From positions 62,001 to 126,000 of the forward strand of contig JAIMAQ010000001.1 in the NCBI GenBank assembly GCA_023511875.1: DNA of 64,000 nt, in the 5' to 3' direction. Within the stretch, counting starts at the first letter, position 1, and every line of letters starts with the position of its first letter. Positions 53,743 to 63,395 of the stretch are shown here, one piece after another. The notes under the pieces are model-generated. The model was not told the DNA's origin and ran no database searches. It was given only the letters and a program-made list of their open reading frames with translations. This DNA is from Thermoflavifilum sp. GTDB lineage: Bacteria > Bacteroidota > Bacteroidia > Chitinophagales > Chitinophagaceae. Position numbers and translations under genes: made by a program.

Positions 53743-55659
53743 ATGCTGCTCAGCTTGCAACATATACGCATTGAATTTGGTGCTCGATGTATTGTGGATG
53801 ATGCCAATTGGCAAGTTTCACCAGGCGAAAAAATAGGATTAATTGGGCGCAATGGTGCAGGTAAATCTACCCTACTAAAGGTTATTGCAGGCGAACTTGC
53901 ACCACAAGCAGGCACCATTCAACGTCAACAATCGTGTAAAATTGGATTTTTTCATCAGGAGCTACTGAGCTTTCAATCCTCGGCTAGCATGCGCGAAGTA
54001 GCCATGGATGCTTTCCGCGAAGTAACCCGCTGTTGGCATCGCATGCATGAATTGAGCGAACTCATGAGCCATCAGCCCAACAATGAAGCCCTCTTGCAAG
54101 AATATAGCGAAATGTTGCATCGCTTTGAAACGGCCAATGGATATCAACTCAAAGCCATGACCGAAGAAGTACTAGAAGGTCTAGGCTTTCAAACCAGCGA
54201 TCTCGACCGCCCCTACTCCTCCTTTTCTGGCGGCTGGCGCATGCGTGTATTACTGGCACGCTTGCTGTTGCAACAGCCCGACTTACTTTTACTCGATGAA
54301 CCTACCAATCATCTCGACCTGTCGAGCATGCAATGGCTCGAAAACTACCTGCAACAGTCTTCCGCTGCTTGCATCATTGCTTCACACGACAGGTATTTCC
54401 TCGATCGACTGGTACATAAAATCGTGGAAATCGACCAACAACGTCTATCGTTCTACAACGGAAATTATCATTTTTACACCACTCAGAAGCAATTACGTCT
54501 CGAACAACAACAAAGAGATTATGAAAATCAACAAGCTTATATCAAGCAACAACAAGCTTTTGTAGAACGCTTTAGAGCTAAAGCCAGTAAAGCAGCTCAA
54601 GTGCAAAGCGTGGTAAAAAAACTCGAAAAGCTAGATCGCATTGAACCTGTACAAACCTCTACCACCACCCCTCGTTTCCATTTTCATCCACAACGCCAGC
54701 CCGGAAAGCTTATCATGAGCGGTGAAAATATAAGTAAAACGTATGGCCAATTATCTATATTGAAAGAAACTTCTTTCGAAATCTTACGAGGCGATAGAAT
54801 AGCACTCATTGGTGCCAACGGAAAAGGAAAATCAACCCTGCTCCGTATTCTCTGTGGAAAAGAATCTTATACAGGAAAAATTAAACTGGGTCACCAGGTG
54901 ATCATAGCCTATTACGCTCAACATCAAACGGAAGAACTACATCTAGATCATACCATCTTACAGGAAATGGAAGGGCATGCGCCAGCATATACCACTCAAG
55001 AAATTCGCAATATTCTCGGCCAGTTTATGTTTAGCGGTGAGGATGTACTTAAACCCATTCAAGTGCTTTCTGGCGGCGAAAAAGCACGAGTAGCTTTAGC
55101 TAAAATGCTGCTCACCGGAGCTAATTTTCTATTGATAGACGAGCCTACAAATCATCTCGACATTCCTTCTATGGACGCACTTAAACAAGCTTTATTGGAC
55201 TTTCCGGGTTCATTTATTCTGGTGTCGCACGACCGTTATTTTCTGGAAGGACTGGTCAACAAAATCTGGTATATCGAAGATGGACAAATCAAAGAATGGC
55301 CTAAAGATATTGCCTCGTGGATCCGTGAAAAAGCTCACTCACAAGCATCCGCCGAGAGCAATAATAAAAAAGTTGAAAATAAACCCGCTGAGGCCAAACG
55401 CGCCCAACGCAAAGCCTATCAGCAACAAAAACGTCAATTCGAAAAACTCGAAAAACAACTCAATCAACTACAAGATACGCTACGTACACTCGAGCAACAA
55501 CTCGCCGATCCCACTCTATACGCCGACCAACAAGCCTTTCTGCGGGTAGAACAACAATATCGAAGCTACCAAACTCAATATCAGCAATTACATATGGCGT
55601 ATGAACAAGCTTTTGAACAATTGCTCGAAATGGAGCAATTGCTTGCATCGGAGAGTTAA
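53743..55659 (+). CDS. ABC-F family ATPase (Uup/EttA-like)
   Basis: 638 residues with two ATPase domains and no membrane segment. First Walker A GRNGAGKST (35-43), signature SFSGGWRMRVLLARLL, Walker B LLLLDEPTNHLD. Second Walker A GANGKGKST, signature LSGGEKARVALAKM, Walker B LLIDEPTNHLD. The linker between domains is Gln/Lys-rich (P-site tRNA interaction motif region), and residues about 550-630 form a C-terminal coiled coil as in Uup. ABC-F proteins act on the ribosome or, for Uup, on DNA. The family member cannot be fixed by eye. The start is chosen from the promoter position. Confidence 0.93.
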   Translation: MLLSLQHIRIEFGARCIVDDANWQVSPGEKIGLIGRNGAGKSTLLKVIAGELAPQAGTIQRQQSCKIGFFHQELLSFQSSASMREVAMDAFREVTRCWHRMHELSELMSHQPNNEALLQEYSEMLHRFETANGYQLKAMTEEVLEGLGFQTSDLDRPYSSFSGGWRMRVLLARLLLQQPDLLLLDEPTNHLDLSSMQWLENYLQQSSAACIIASHDRYFLDRLVHKIVEIDQQRLSFYNGNYHFYTTQKQLRLEQQQRDYENQQAYIKQQQAFVERFRAKASKAAQVQSVVKKLEKLDRIEPVQTSTTTPRFHFHPQRQPGKLIMSGENISKTYGQLSILKETSFEILRGDRIALIGANGKGKSTLLRILCGKESYTGKIKLGHQVIIAYYAQHQTEELHLDHTILQEMEGHAPAYTTQEIRNILGQFMFSGEDVLKPIQVLSGGEKARVALAKMLLTGANFLLIDEPTNHLDIPSMDALKQALLDFPGSFILVSHDRYFLEGLVNKIWYIEDGQIKEWPKDIASWIREKAHSQASAESNNKKVENKPAEAKRAQRKAYQQQKRQFEKLEKQLNQLQDTLRTLEQQLADPTLYADQQAFLRVEQQYRSYQTQYQQLHMAYEQAFEQLLEMEQLLASES

Positions 55660-55670
55660 AAGATATTGGC

Positions 55671-55678
55671 TAACTTTG
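55671..55678 (+). promoter_or_regulatory. Bacteroidota -7 promoter element for the thiolase
   Basis: TAACTTTG, exact match, 22 nt before the ATG at 55701; it lies in the 41-nt gap after the ABC-F stop. Confidence 0.5.
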
Positions 55679-55700
55679 AATCTTCATTAAACACTCCATC

Positions 55701-56888
55701 ATGCCTGCAAAAGATGTGTTTATCGTATCTGCCGTGCGCACACCCATCGGCAGTTTCCAAGGAACTCTAGCTTCTGTTCCAGCCACTACCTTAGGAGCTA
55801 TTGCCATCCGTGAGGCATTGAAACGTGCACAATTAGCAGCCGAACATGTAGACGAAGTGTATCTAGGCAATGTGCTTCAAGCTGCACTCGGACAAGCACC
55901 TGCTACTCAAGCCAGCCTTAATGCCGGCATCCCTAATACAGTACCAGCCACGCTGGTCAATAAAGTCTGTGCTAGTGGCATGAAGGCCATCATGCTGGGC
56001 GCATTATCTATTCAAGCCAACGATGAACATATCATCGTGGCTGGAGGCATGGAAAATATGAGCCAAACACCCTACTACCTCACTCGTGCGCGCAATGGCT
56101 ATCGGCTCGGACATGGTGAATTGATTGATGGCATGATCTTCGATGGACTTTGGGATCCTTATCACCAGTATCATATGGGTAATGCTGCCGAGCTCTGCGT
56201 CCGCACCTACCACCTCACGCGTGAAGCACAAGATATTTACGCCCGCCAAAGCTATCAACGTGTCGCTCAAGCTTATGCCAACGGCTGGATGCAACCTCAA
56301 CTGGTGGCAGTGGAAGTAAAAGAAGGCAAAAACAACCGCACGGTGAATGAAGATGAAGAATTTCGCCGCGCTAATTTTGAAAAAATGCCTCAACTCAAAC
56401 CCGCCTTCGAACCAGAAGGCACCATCACAGCGGCTAATGCTTCTAAAATCAACGATGGCGCAGCGGCCCTCATCCTCGCTGATCAACAAGCCGTAGACCA
56501 CCATCACTTAAAACCATTAGCCCGCATCGTATCTTTTGCTGATGCAGCTCAAGCACCCGAATGGTTTACAACCACCCCTATTAAAGCCATGGATCGGGCT
56601 TTGCAAAAAGCTGGACTGCGTGTTCAGGATATGGACTTTGTAGAAATCAATGAGGCTTTTTCTTGTGTGGCCATGGTAAATGCAAAAGAAATGGGTATCC
56701 CAGAAGAAAAATTAAATGTTTGGGGTGGTGCAGTGGCACTCGGGCATCCCTTGGGATGCAGCGGTGCACGAATCGTAGTGACCTTGCTGCACATCTTGCA
56801 ACATTATCGTGCACGTTATGGACTAGCAGGTATTTGCAATGGCGGCGGCGGAGCCAGCGCCATGATTATCGAAAACCTGATGTTGTAA
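55701..56888 (+). CDS. Acetyl-CoA C-acetyltransferase (thiolase)
   Basis: 395 residues. Nucleophile C90 in VNKVCASGMKA; catalytic H349 in LGHPLGCSGAR; acid/base C379 in GICNGGGGASAM. Also GGMENMSQTPY and EINEAF, conserved in biosynthetic thiolases. It condenses two acetyl-CoA to acetoacetyl-CoA, or runs in reverse for degradation; degradative thiolases of the FadA type are similar in length. No beta-oxidation partner is adjacent, so the direction is open. Cytoplasmic. Confidence 0.94.
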   Translation: MPAKDVFIVSAVRTPIGSFQGTLASVPATTLGAIAIREALKRAQLAAEHVDEVYLGNVLQAALGQAPATQASLNAGIPNTVPATLVNKVCASGMKAIMLGALSIQANDEHIIVAGGMENMSQTPYYLTRARNGYRLGHGELIDGMIFDGLWDPYHQYHMGNAAELCVRTYHLTREAQDIYARQSYQRVAQAYANGWMQPQLVAVEVKEGKNNRTVNEDEEFRRANFEKMPQLKPAFEPEGTITAANASKINDGAAALILADQQAVDHHHLKPLARIVSFADAAQAPEWFTTTPIKAMDRALQKAGLRVQDMDFVEINEAFSCVAMVNAKEMGIPEEKLNVWGGAVALGHPLGCSGARIVVTLLHILQHYRARYGLAGICNGGGGASAMIIENLML

Positions 56889-57234
56889 GTCCCACCAAAC
56901 TTCTGTTTGCAGTCATGAAAGCAGGAGAATCAGCATACTCATTTATTCCCAACAAATAACTCTATTATGCACGTATAACTAATGCTAAAACCGCTTTGCC
57001 TGAACTCATTAGCAAAGATTTAACCGATCTCTGAAATATTATTCAGATTGTATTCCGATTTGCATTTTAACTTTGTGAAATATAACTTTTATTATTTTTC
57101 CCAAAACCAAATGAAACATGCGAATCGGGAAATATAATCGGTTTCCACATTGTCTCACTCATTCCTTCCTTTCAAAGCTTACTTGCTATTACTTATCAAG
57201 GGGTTACCTATTTAGTCCTTTTTAATCGCATAAG
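56889..57234. other. Intergenic region with the GT87 operon promoter
   Basis: 346 bases. A promoter at 57048-57075 is the only element I can support. CTGAAATATTATTCAG at about 57031-57046 is a weak 5-bp hairpin directly before the -33 TTG. No gene or repeat is visible. Confidence 0.6.
57048..57075 (+). promoter_or_regulatory. Promoter of the GT87-GT2-deacetylase operon
   Basis: TTG at 57048-57050, 17 nt, TAACTTTG at 57068-57075. Predicted leader of about 150 nt before the ATG at 57235, long compared with other genes here. Confidence 0.6.
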
Positions 57235-58500
57235 ATGAAATCTACCCAAAGCCCATCGCTCATGACTCGGCTTATGCCTTTGCTCAGGCACAACTATATG
57301 CGCTGGCTCTGGATAGGCATGGGAGTGATTGCCTTGCTAAGTGAAGTCATTAACCAAAAAGTGAACAACAATTTTTTTGTATTTACCCATGTATTTTTTC
57401 ATCTTACCCATCAACAGCCATTATACATTCCCTACCCAGATGAATATGCCGATGTAAATTTATACGGGCCTGTTTTTGCTTTCATCATTGCGCCATTTGC
57501 CATGCTTCCCATTCCCATTGGTGTAGCTTGTTGGATAATGGCCAGTATTGGATTTCTGTATTTTGCTATAAAACAATTACCAATATCTCATGAAGCACAA
57601 CAGTTTATTATGCTGTTTTCAGCTATGGAACTCTTAATGAATGCACAATGGTTACAATTTAATGCCTTTATTGCAGGTTGCTTGATCTTAAGTTTTGTGC
57701 ATTTCAAACAAGATCGTGTAGCACTAGCCACACTGTGGATTGTATTGGGCAGTTTCACAAAGATCTATGGCATCATGGGACTGGCTTTTTTGTTTTTTAC
57801 ACGAAAACCTATTCAAGCACTTTTGTACTTGTTGATATGGAGTGTAATTGCATGGATTTTACCTATGCTCATTAGCTCCCCTGCATATATTTTAGAAACC
57901 TATCATCAATGGTTTCAGGCCTTAGTAGCCAAGAATGCTAAAAATATGGTTGCTTCTTTAAACAATTATTATCAAGATATTTCAGCCATGGGATTGATAA
58001 AAAGAATTGGACATCTCCCTGCGATGATTGATAAGTGGATAATTTTATTTGGTTGTATGTTGATGTTTATTACTTATTTACCCACAATCAAGTTACGCTA
58101 TCATTCTACATTCCAATGGTTATGGGCAAGTAATATACTGCTGTTTACTGTTTTATTCAGCACAGCCTCAGAATCGCCCACTTATATCATTGCTGTATTA
58201 GGCGTGGCTATCTGGTATGTAACCTATGCCGAACAAAAGCATCCAAAACTTGCTGATCAACTATTGATATTTACTTTTTTGTTAACCAGTATAGCCAGTA
58301 CCGATCTGGTTACTCCCTGGGTACGCGTTCATATTGTGCGACAATATGCACTCAAAGCATTGCCTTGCTTGCTAGTATGGTTCGTGATCATGTATGATTT
58401 ACTCGCTGTTTTTGTAAGGTGGTTGCGGAAAAAACAATCTATCTTAGAAAAAAGTCTGTCCCTCTCGCCTTCAGATGGGGTTGAAACTTATGTTGTTTAA
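57235..58500 (+). CDS. GT87 (DUF2029) integral membrane glycosyltransferase
   Basis: 421 residues with about ten membrane segments. The first extracytoplasmic loop YIPYPDEYADVNLYGPVFAF carries the acidic residues and the YGP motif typical of GT87/GT-C enzymes, which use polyprenyl-phosphate sugars. It transfers a sugar on the outer face of the membrane; mycobacterial members are mannosyltransferases, but the sugar is unknown here. It is the first gene of an operon with a GT2 polyprenyl-phosphate sugar synthase (14 nt downstream) that can supply its donor. Confidence 0.85.
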   Translation: MKSTQSPSLMTRLMPLLRHNYMRWLWIGMGVIALLSEVINQKVNNNFFVFTHVFFHLTHQQPLYIPYPDEYADVNLYGPVFAFIIAPFAMLPIPIGVACWIMASIGFLYFAIKQLPISHEAQQFIMLFSAMELLMNAQWLQFNAFIAGCLILSFVHFKQDRVALATLWIVLGSFTKIYGIMGLAFLFFTRKPIQALLYLLIWSVIAWILPMLISSPAYILETYHQWFQALVAKNAKNMVASLNNYYQDISAMGLIKRIGHLPAMIDKWIILFGCMLMFITYLPTIKLRYHSTFQWLWASNILLFTVLFSTASESPTYIIAVLGVAIWYVTYAEQKHPKLADQLLIFTFLLTSIASTDLVTPWVRVHIVRQYALKALPCLLVWFVIMYDLLAVFVRWLRKKQSILEKSLSLSPSDGVETYVV

Positions 58501-58514
58501 TCAAAAATTATTGT

Positions 58515-59498
58515 ATGAAAAAGCTCATTACATTGGTAGTTCCAGCCTATAATGAGCAACACAACTTACCAAAGTTGATACAAGATTTGGCTGTTTTTTT
58601 TCGACAGCTTTCTCGTTACCAATTCGAATGTATTGTGGTAGATGATGGCAGCACTGATCAGAGTCGAGAAATATTGATAGAACTATCCAGTGCATATCCT
58701 TGGCTATATTATATTTTTCTTTCTAAAAATTTTGGCAAAGATATCGCCATGAAAGCTGGCATCGATCAAGCACGAGGCGATGCAGTGATTACCTTAGATG
58801 CCGATGGCCAACATCCAATCTCACTTATTCCTGTTTTTATTGAGGCATGGGAACAAGGTTATGATATTGTGTATGCTTATCGAGAAGTACCTATTGAATC
58901 ATACAGCTTTATGCAACGTGTGCGTTCGGCTTTGTTTTATAGCATTGCTAGTAAACTCACCGACTTGCACATGGAAAGAGGGCTATCTGATTTTCGTTTG
59001 ATAGATCGCAAAGTAGCCCAGATAGTGAGCACCTTTCAAGATAAAGAATTGTTTTTGAGAGCGGTTTTCAAATGGGTAGGATTCCGACAAAAAGCTATTC
59101 CGTATATGCCTCTTGAACGCCTACATGGCCATACACGCTATACTTTAAGAAGTTTAATTCGATTGTCATTGCAAGGAATCACTTTATTTAGTGTGAAGCC
59201 ATTAAATATGGCTATTTATTTAGGGCTAAGCATATCTCTACTTTCCTCATTATATATTCCATATGTTATTTGGAGTATTTTATATAATCATCCTATCTCT
59301 GGATGGGCATCCATGATTGTCACTATAGCTTTTTTTGGTGGATTACAACTGATGATATTGGGTATTATTGGCATTTACATTGGTAAGCTCTTTATCCAAT
59401 CGCGTTACCAACCGCCGTATATCATTCAGGCAACGAATATAGTATCATCAAGCATTCCTTTATCTTCATCATTTACGAATACCTTGACTTCTAAATAA
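58515..59498 (+). CDS. GT2 polyprenyl-phosphate glycosyltransferase (GtrB/DPM1-like)
   Basis: 327 residues. GT-A fold with LVVPAYNEQHNLPKL, VVDDGSTDQS (D43, D44) and the metal-binding LDADGQHP (D95, D97). GLSDFRLIDRKV and TRYTLRSLIRLSLQG are hallmarks of the GtrB/DPM1 type. Two C-terminal membrane segments (about 233-257 and 267-295). These proteins make a polyprenyl-phosphate sugar from a nucleotide sugar on the cytoplasmic side. It lies between the GT87 gene and the deacetylase, which fits a glycolipid or surface glycan modification route. Confidence 0.93.
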   Translation: MKKLITLVVPAYNEQHNLPKLIQDLAVFFRQLSRYQFECIVVDDGSTDQSREILIELSSAYPWLYYIFLSKNFGKDIAMKAGIDQARGDAVITLDADGQHPISLIPVFIEAWEQGYDIVYAYREVPIESYSFMQRVRSALFYSIASKLTDLHMERGLSDFRLIDRKVAQIVSTFQDKELFLRAVFKWVGFRQKAIPYMPLERLHGHTRYTLRSLIRLSLQGITLFSVKPLNMAIYLGLSISLLSSLYIPYVIWSILYNHPISGWASMIVTIAFFGGLQLMILGIIGIYIGKLFIQSRYQPPYIIQATNIVSSSIPLSSSFTNTLTSK

Positions 59499-59524
59499 AT
59501 CTTTATCGTCAATCACATCCATGT

Positions 59525-60313
59525 ATGTTGTTACTGAGTTTTGATCTAGAAGAATTTGATTTACCTTTAGAATATGGCTACACCATTCCATTGTCTGATC
59601 AGCTAGCGATTACTACAGAAGGTTTACAAAGACTTTTAGAAACACTATCCAAATACGAAATCAAAGCTACTTTTTACACGACTGTACGCTATGCGGCACA
59701 TCGGCCGCAGTGGGTGAACAGGCTTATTCAAGAAAAACATGAGCTTGCCTCACATGGGCTACATCATGGAAAATTGCATCCAGCTGATGTCGCTTTATCG
59801 AGAGAAAAATTATCAACATATTTTGGTGTACCTATTTATGGATTTAGGATGCCACGTATGCAATCTATCGATGAGCGGCTCCTGATTCAATCGGGGTATA
59901 GATATCATTCATCCGTGCATCCCACCTGGATTCCCGGCCGATATTGCCACATAAGCGCGCCTCGGCAAATCACGCGCCATGAGCAACTCATACACATTCC
60001 ACCATCAGTAAGCAGGCATTGGCGTATTCCCCTTTTTTGGCTTTCCTTCCATCTTTTACCTGAAAAAACCTACACGCGTTTATGCAAGCAAACCTTAGAA
60101 ACTGATGGTTATCTTCATTTATATTTTCATCCGTGGGAATGGGGCAGTTGGCCGAAAAAGCTTTACAAACATTTACCGCTTTACCTGCGTGTAGAAAACG
60201 GGTATCAGATGAAAAACAAATTTGATAGATGGATAGAACAAATAAGAACGCCCACTCTTTATGGAAGCACCACTATCGATTGGTTACAAAAGCAATGGGG
60301 GAATATTTCATGA
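59525..60313 (+). CDS. NodB-type polysaccharide deacetylase
   Basis: 262 residues. NodB motif 1 SFDLEEFD with catalytic D7 (DLEE in place of the usual TxDD), motif 2 ASHGLHH with H77 and H81 binding zinc, motif 3 YGFRMPR with the conserved Arg. C-terminal LHLYFHPWEWG carries the last His. There is no signal peptide, so it acts in the cytoplasm or on the cytoplasmic face, like ArnD- or PigL-independent lipid-linked sugar deacetylases. As the third gene of the GT87-GT2 operon it may deacetylate the lipid-linked sugar. Ends overlap the next convergent gene by 6 nt. Confidence 0.88.
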   Translation: MLLLSFDLEEFDLPLEYGYTIPLSDQLAITTEGLQRLLETLSKYEIKATFYTTVRYAAHRPQWVNRLIQEKHELASHGLHHGKLHPADVALSREKLSTYFGVPIYGFRMPRMQSIDERLLIQSGYRYHSSVHPTWIPGRYCHISAPRQITRHEQLIHIPPSVSRHWRIPLFWLSFHLLPEKTYTRLCKQTLETDGYLHLYFHPWEWGSWPKKLYKHLPLYLRVENGYQMKNKFDRWIEQIRTPTLYGSTTIDWLQKQWGNIS

Positions 60314-60733
60314 AGCTTCTTTCTCTTCTTTTTCCAAAAGAATTTTGGTCATGCCATGATAGTGATGTTGAAGTTCATGCGCCGTAAGCGGATGCTCGAT
60401 TTCCCGAGAGTGCTCGCCGTGGCATAATAGCAAGCAATGCGCACGATTGTGCTTATCCGGATAGCGAATGATGAAAGGCCCTTTTACATAAGCCACACCA
60501 TTGGGGCCTGCAATATCTGGATTTTCATTTTTCTCAAATCCAAACGAAAAAAGCTGTTCTTCAGTGAGGGGAATGGGGTCAATCTCACTCGGCTCGTACC
60601 AATATAAATTGTCTTCATTGGTACGCACGCACACTTGCCCATCGGCCAGTTCTTCTACCTGGCCTTCAAGCCTTACTTCATCTACTTCTACATAAACCCA
60701 ATCACCTACTTGTAATTCTTTGTAAGGAATCAT
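60308..60733 (-). CDS. Conserved small protein of unknown function
   Basis: 141 residues, acidic. I do not recognise a named domain, but the layout resembles small Bacteroidota proteins that I recall only from memory: a short SH3-like start (ELQVGDWVYVEVDEVRLEGQ, residues 6-25 in part), EIDPIPLTEEQLFSFGFEKN near 50-70, and a His-rich helix near the C-terminus (TAHELQHHYHGMTKILL) where relatives have VHQLQNLYFALTG. No signal peptide or membrane segment. Encoded alone between convergent and divergent neighbours. No function can be given. Confidence 0.7.
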   Translation of the reverse strand: MIPYKELQVGDWVYVEVDEVRLEGQVEELADGQVCVRTNEDNLYWYEPSEIDPIPLTEEQLFSFGFEKNENPDIAGPNGVAYVKGPFIIRYPDKHNRAHCLLLCHGEHSREIEHPLTAHELQHHYHGMTKILLEKEEKEAS

Positions 60734-60855
60734 AGCAATAACGATTTGTGATGTTGAAATTTCGGAAATTTTTATTGAATAAGCAAGGATGAAACAGATT
60801 TTTTGTATATCTCAGCAGATGTGAAAATTTATCGCTCATCGTGATACAGTTTTGT

Positions 60856-60863
60856 TATCTTTG
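60856..60863 (+). promoter_or_regulatory. Bacteroidota -7 promoter element for the aldolase
   Basis: TATCTTTG, exact TAnnTTTG match, 38 nt before the ATG at 60902. Confidence 0.5.
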
Positions 60864-60901
60864 CCTTCTGGATTTTCTAACTTAGTGAAACATTTACTCC
60901 T

Positions 60902-61972
60902 ATGCAGCAGACTATTTCAGAAGGTCGTATTGTTGATTTATTGGGTGATCAGGCCGAGTATTTGCTTAACCATGTTTGCAAAACTATTGATGCATCGCAA
61001 CTTACCCTTCCCGGACCGGATTATCTGGATAAGGTGTGGCTCAACTCTAATCGGAATAATCAAGTCTTGCGCAGCCTACAGGCTATTTTCAATCATGGAC
61101 GGCTGGCAGGCACCGGATATATCTCCATCTTCCCTGTAGATCAAGGAGTTGAGCACAGTGCGGGGTCAGCATTTGCTCCCAATCCTATGTATTTCGACCC
61201 TGAAAATATTATTCGCCTTGCGATTGAAGGAGGTTGTAATGCAGTAGCCTCTACCTTTGGAGTGCTAGGCATTATGTCGAGAAAATATGCCCATAAGATT
61301 CCCTTTATTGTGAAAATCAATCACAACGAATTCCTGAGCTATCCGAATCGTTACGACCAAACGCTATTTGGAACCGTGAAAAGTGCTTGGAACATGGGAG
61401 CCGTGGCCGTTGGTGCCACCGTGTATTGGGGTTCTGCCGAAAGTAATCGACAGCTCAAGGAAATTGCTGAGGCATTTGAGTTGGCACATGAGCTTGGCAT
61501 GGCCACCATCTTATGGTGTTATACCCGCAATGCAGCCTTTAAAGTCAATAATGTAGATTACCATACAGCTGCCGATTTCACTGGCCAGGCCAATCACCTG
61601 GGCGTGACTATTCAGGCCGATATCATCAAACAAAAACTTCCTACCAACAACGGCGGATACCTGGCCACCAAACATGGTAAAACCAGCCCACTTGTCTATG
61701 AGAAGTTAACCACCGATCATCCTATTGACCTTTGCCGGTATCAGGTGCTGAACTGTTATAGCGGCCGCATTGGGCTCATCAACTCAGGAGGAGAGTCAAA
61801 AGGCCAGTCAGATTTGGTAGAAGCCGTAGCTACAGCTGTGATCAATAAACGAGCCGGTGGTATGGGCCTGATCTTGGGCAGGAAAGCCTTCCAACGGCCT
61901 TTTAAAGAAGGCGTTCAGCTCTTGCATGCCACACAAGACGTTTATCTCGATAAGTCGATCACCATTGCCTAA
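60902..61972 (+). CDS. Fructose-bisphosphate aldolase, class I (DhnA/FbaB type)
   Basis: 356 residues. Metal-independent aldolase that splits fructose 1,6-bisphosphate to dihydroxyacetone phosphate and glyceraldehyde 3-phosphate. Seen: [11 protein letters not shown] near 76, the Schiff-base Lys K243 in [15 protein letters not shown] and [12 protein letters not shown] at the phosphate-binding end. E. coli FbaB has 350 residues, so length fits. Cytoplasmic. Transcribed from its own promoter and followed 117 nt later by accD with a separate promoter. Confidence 0.92.
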   Translation: MQQTISEGRIVDLLGDQAEYLLNHVCKTIDASQLTLPGPDYLDKVWLNSNRNNQVLRSLQAIFNHGRLAGTGYISIFPVDQGVEHSAGSAFAPNPMYFDPENIIRLAIEGGCNAVASTFGVLGIMSRKYAHKIPFIVKINHNEFLSYPNRYDQTLFGTVKSAWNMGAVAVGATVYWGSAESNRQLKEIAEAFELAHELGMATILWCYTRNAAFKVNNVDYHTAADFTGQANHLGVTIQADIIKQKLPTNNGGYLATKHGKTSPLVYEKLTTDHPIDLCRYQVLNCYSGRIGLINSGGESKGQSDLVEAVATAVINKRAGGMGLILGRKAFQRPFKEGVQLLHATQDVYLDKSITIA

Positions 61973-62027
61973 CCCCGCCACATTGCCTGTGGAATATGTA
62001 AATCTGGCATAAAACCTCGGGCAGTGT

Positions 62028-62035
62028 TATCTTTG
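62028..62035 (+). promoter_or_regulatory. Bacteroidota -7 promoter element for accD-smpB
   Basis: TATCTTTG, exact match, 54 nt before the accD ATG at 62090. Confidence 0.45.
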
Positions 62036-62089
62036 CTCTTGGTATTGACTGGCTTGTAGCGTGTGGAGCAGAGCTAAAAATTGTGTAAT

Positions 62090-62938
62090 ATGGCAAAATG
62101 GTTTGAGCGAATAAAAAAGGGCATTGTCACCTCAACGAGTGAAAAGAAAGAACCTCCCGACGGATTGTGGACAAAATGCCCAAAATGTAAAAAGCTCATC
62201 CTCACCAAAGATCTTCGGGAAAACAACTACGTGTGCGACAAATGCAATTATCATTTCCGCATCAACTCTGCAGAATATTTTGAAATTTTATTCGATACCG
62301 ATCATTCTCATGAGCTTTTTGCAAATATCTACCCGGTAGACATTTTGGGATTTAAAGATGTCAAAACCTATGAAGAACGCCTGCAAGAAGCCCAGAAAAA
62401 AACCGGGCTCGCCGATGCCATTCGGGTAGGTGTGGGTAAGGTAAATGGTTTTGATCTGGTCATCGGTTGTATGGATTTTGATTTCATAGGTGGATCCATG
62501 GGTTCGGTTGTTGGTGAAAAAATTGCCCGAGCAGTAGACTATTGCATAGCCCAGCACGTACCTTTGCTGATCATCTCTAAATCGGGTGGTGCTCGCATGA
62601 TGGAAAGTGCATTTTCTCTCATGCAAATGGCAAAAACTGCAGCTAAGCTCACCCAGCTGGCAGAAGCAAGAATTCCTTACTTCTCGCTCATGACCGACCC
62701 CACCACAGGCGGTGTAACGGCTTCGTTTGCTATGCTCGGCGATATCAATATGGCCGAACCGGGCGCATTAATTGGCTTTGCTGGCCCACGCGTCATCAAA
62801 GAAACCATTAAAAAAGACTTACCCGAGGGATTTCAAACGGCCGAATTTTTACTGGAACACGGATTTCTGGATTTCATTGTTGATCGAAAAGAGCTGAAAA
62901 CCCGCATTAGCGAATTGCTACTTCTATTCAGCAAATAA
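62090..62938 (+). CDS. accD: Acetyl-CoA carboxylase carboxyltransferase, beta subunit
   Basis: 282 residues from the ATG at 62090; a TTG three codons earlier is in frame. Zinc ribbon with C30, C33, C49 and C52 (TKCPKC and VCDKCN), then the crotonase-like carboxyltransferase core with [12 protein letters not shown] and [15 protein letters not shown], binding acetyl-CoA. With the alpha subunit, AccA, encoded elsewhere, it makes malonyl-CoA for fatty acid synthesis. smpB follows after 12 nt and is probably cotranscribed. Confidence 0.96.
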   Translation: MAKWFERIKKGIVTSTSEKKEPPDGLWTKCPKCKKLILTKDLRENNYVCDKCNYHFRINSAEYFEILFDTDHSHELFANIYPVDILGFKDVKTYEERLQEAQKKTGLADAIRVGVGKVNGFDLVIGCMDFDFIGGSMGSVVGEKIARAVDYCIAQHVPLLIISKSGGARMMESAFSLMQMAKTAAKLTQLAEARIPYFSLMTDPTTGGVTASFAMLGDINMAEPGALIGFAGPRVIKETIKKDLPEGFQTAEFLLEHGFLDFIVDRKELKTRISELLLLFSK

Positions 62939-62950
62939 TGGCCCACGCGT

Positions 62951-63388
62951 ATGAATATTATCAACCGCGCTGCCCGCTTTCACTATGAAATCATCGATCG
63001 ATATATTGCCGGCATGGTATTAACCGGCCCCGAAATCAAATCCATTCGTGAAGGGAAAGTGAGCTTTAATGATAGCTTTTGTTATTTTCAAGATGATGAA
63101 CTTTATGTAAAAAATCTCCACATCGCAGAATATAAAAATGCCACACATATCCATCAAGATCCCCTTCGTGAAAGGAAATTATTGCTACAAAAACGAGAAC
63201 TGCGCCGCCTGAAAAATGCTATTCAAGAAAAAGGATTTACCATAGTACCCTTGCGTATTTTTATCAATGAAAAAGGTTGGGCAAAAATGGAAATTGCGCT
63301 TGTGAAAGGCAAGAAGATATACGACAAACGTGAAACTATTAAACGAAGAGAGGCCGAAAAAGAAATTCAACGCAGGTGGAAGCGCTAA
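62951..63388 (+). CDS. smpB: SsrA-binding protein SmpB
   Basis: 145 residues; binds tmRNA and helps to free stalled ribosomes (trans-translation). Conserved NRAARFHYEIIDRYIAGM, LTGPEIKSIREGKVS and EKGWAKMEIALVKGKKIYDKRE, ending in a basic tail of lysines, arginines and Glu (RREAEKEIQRRWKR) that enters the mRNA channel. Length is slightly below E. coli SmpB. It is the last plus-strand gene before the convergent sulfatase, 7 nt away. Confidence 0.96.
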   Translation: MNIINRAARFHYEIIDRYIAGMVLTGPEIKSIREGKVSFNDSFCYFQDDELYVKNLHIAEYKNATHIHQDPLRERKLLLQKRELRRLKNAIQEKGFTIVPLRIFINEKGWAKMEIALVKGKKIYDKRETIKRREAEKEIQRRWKR

Positions 63389-63395
63389 TAGCCAG

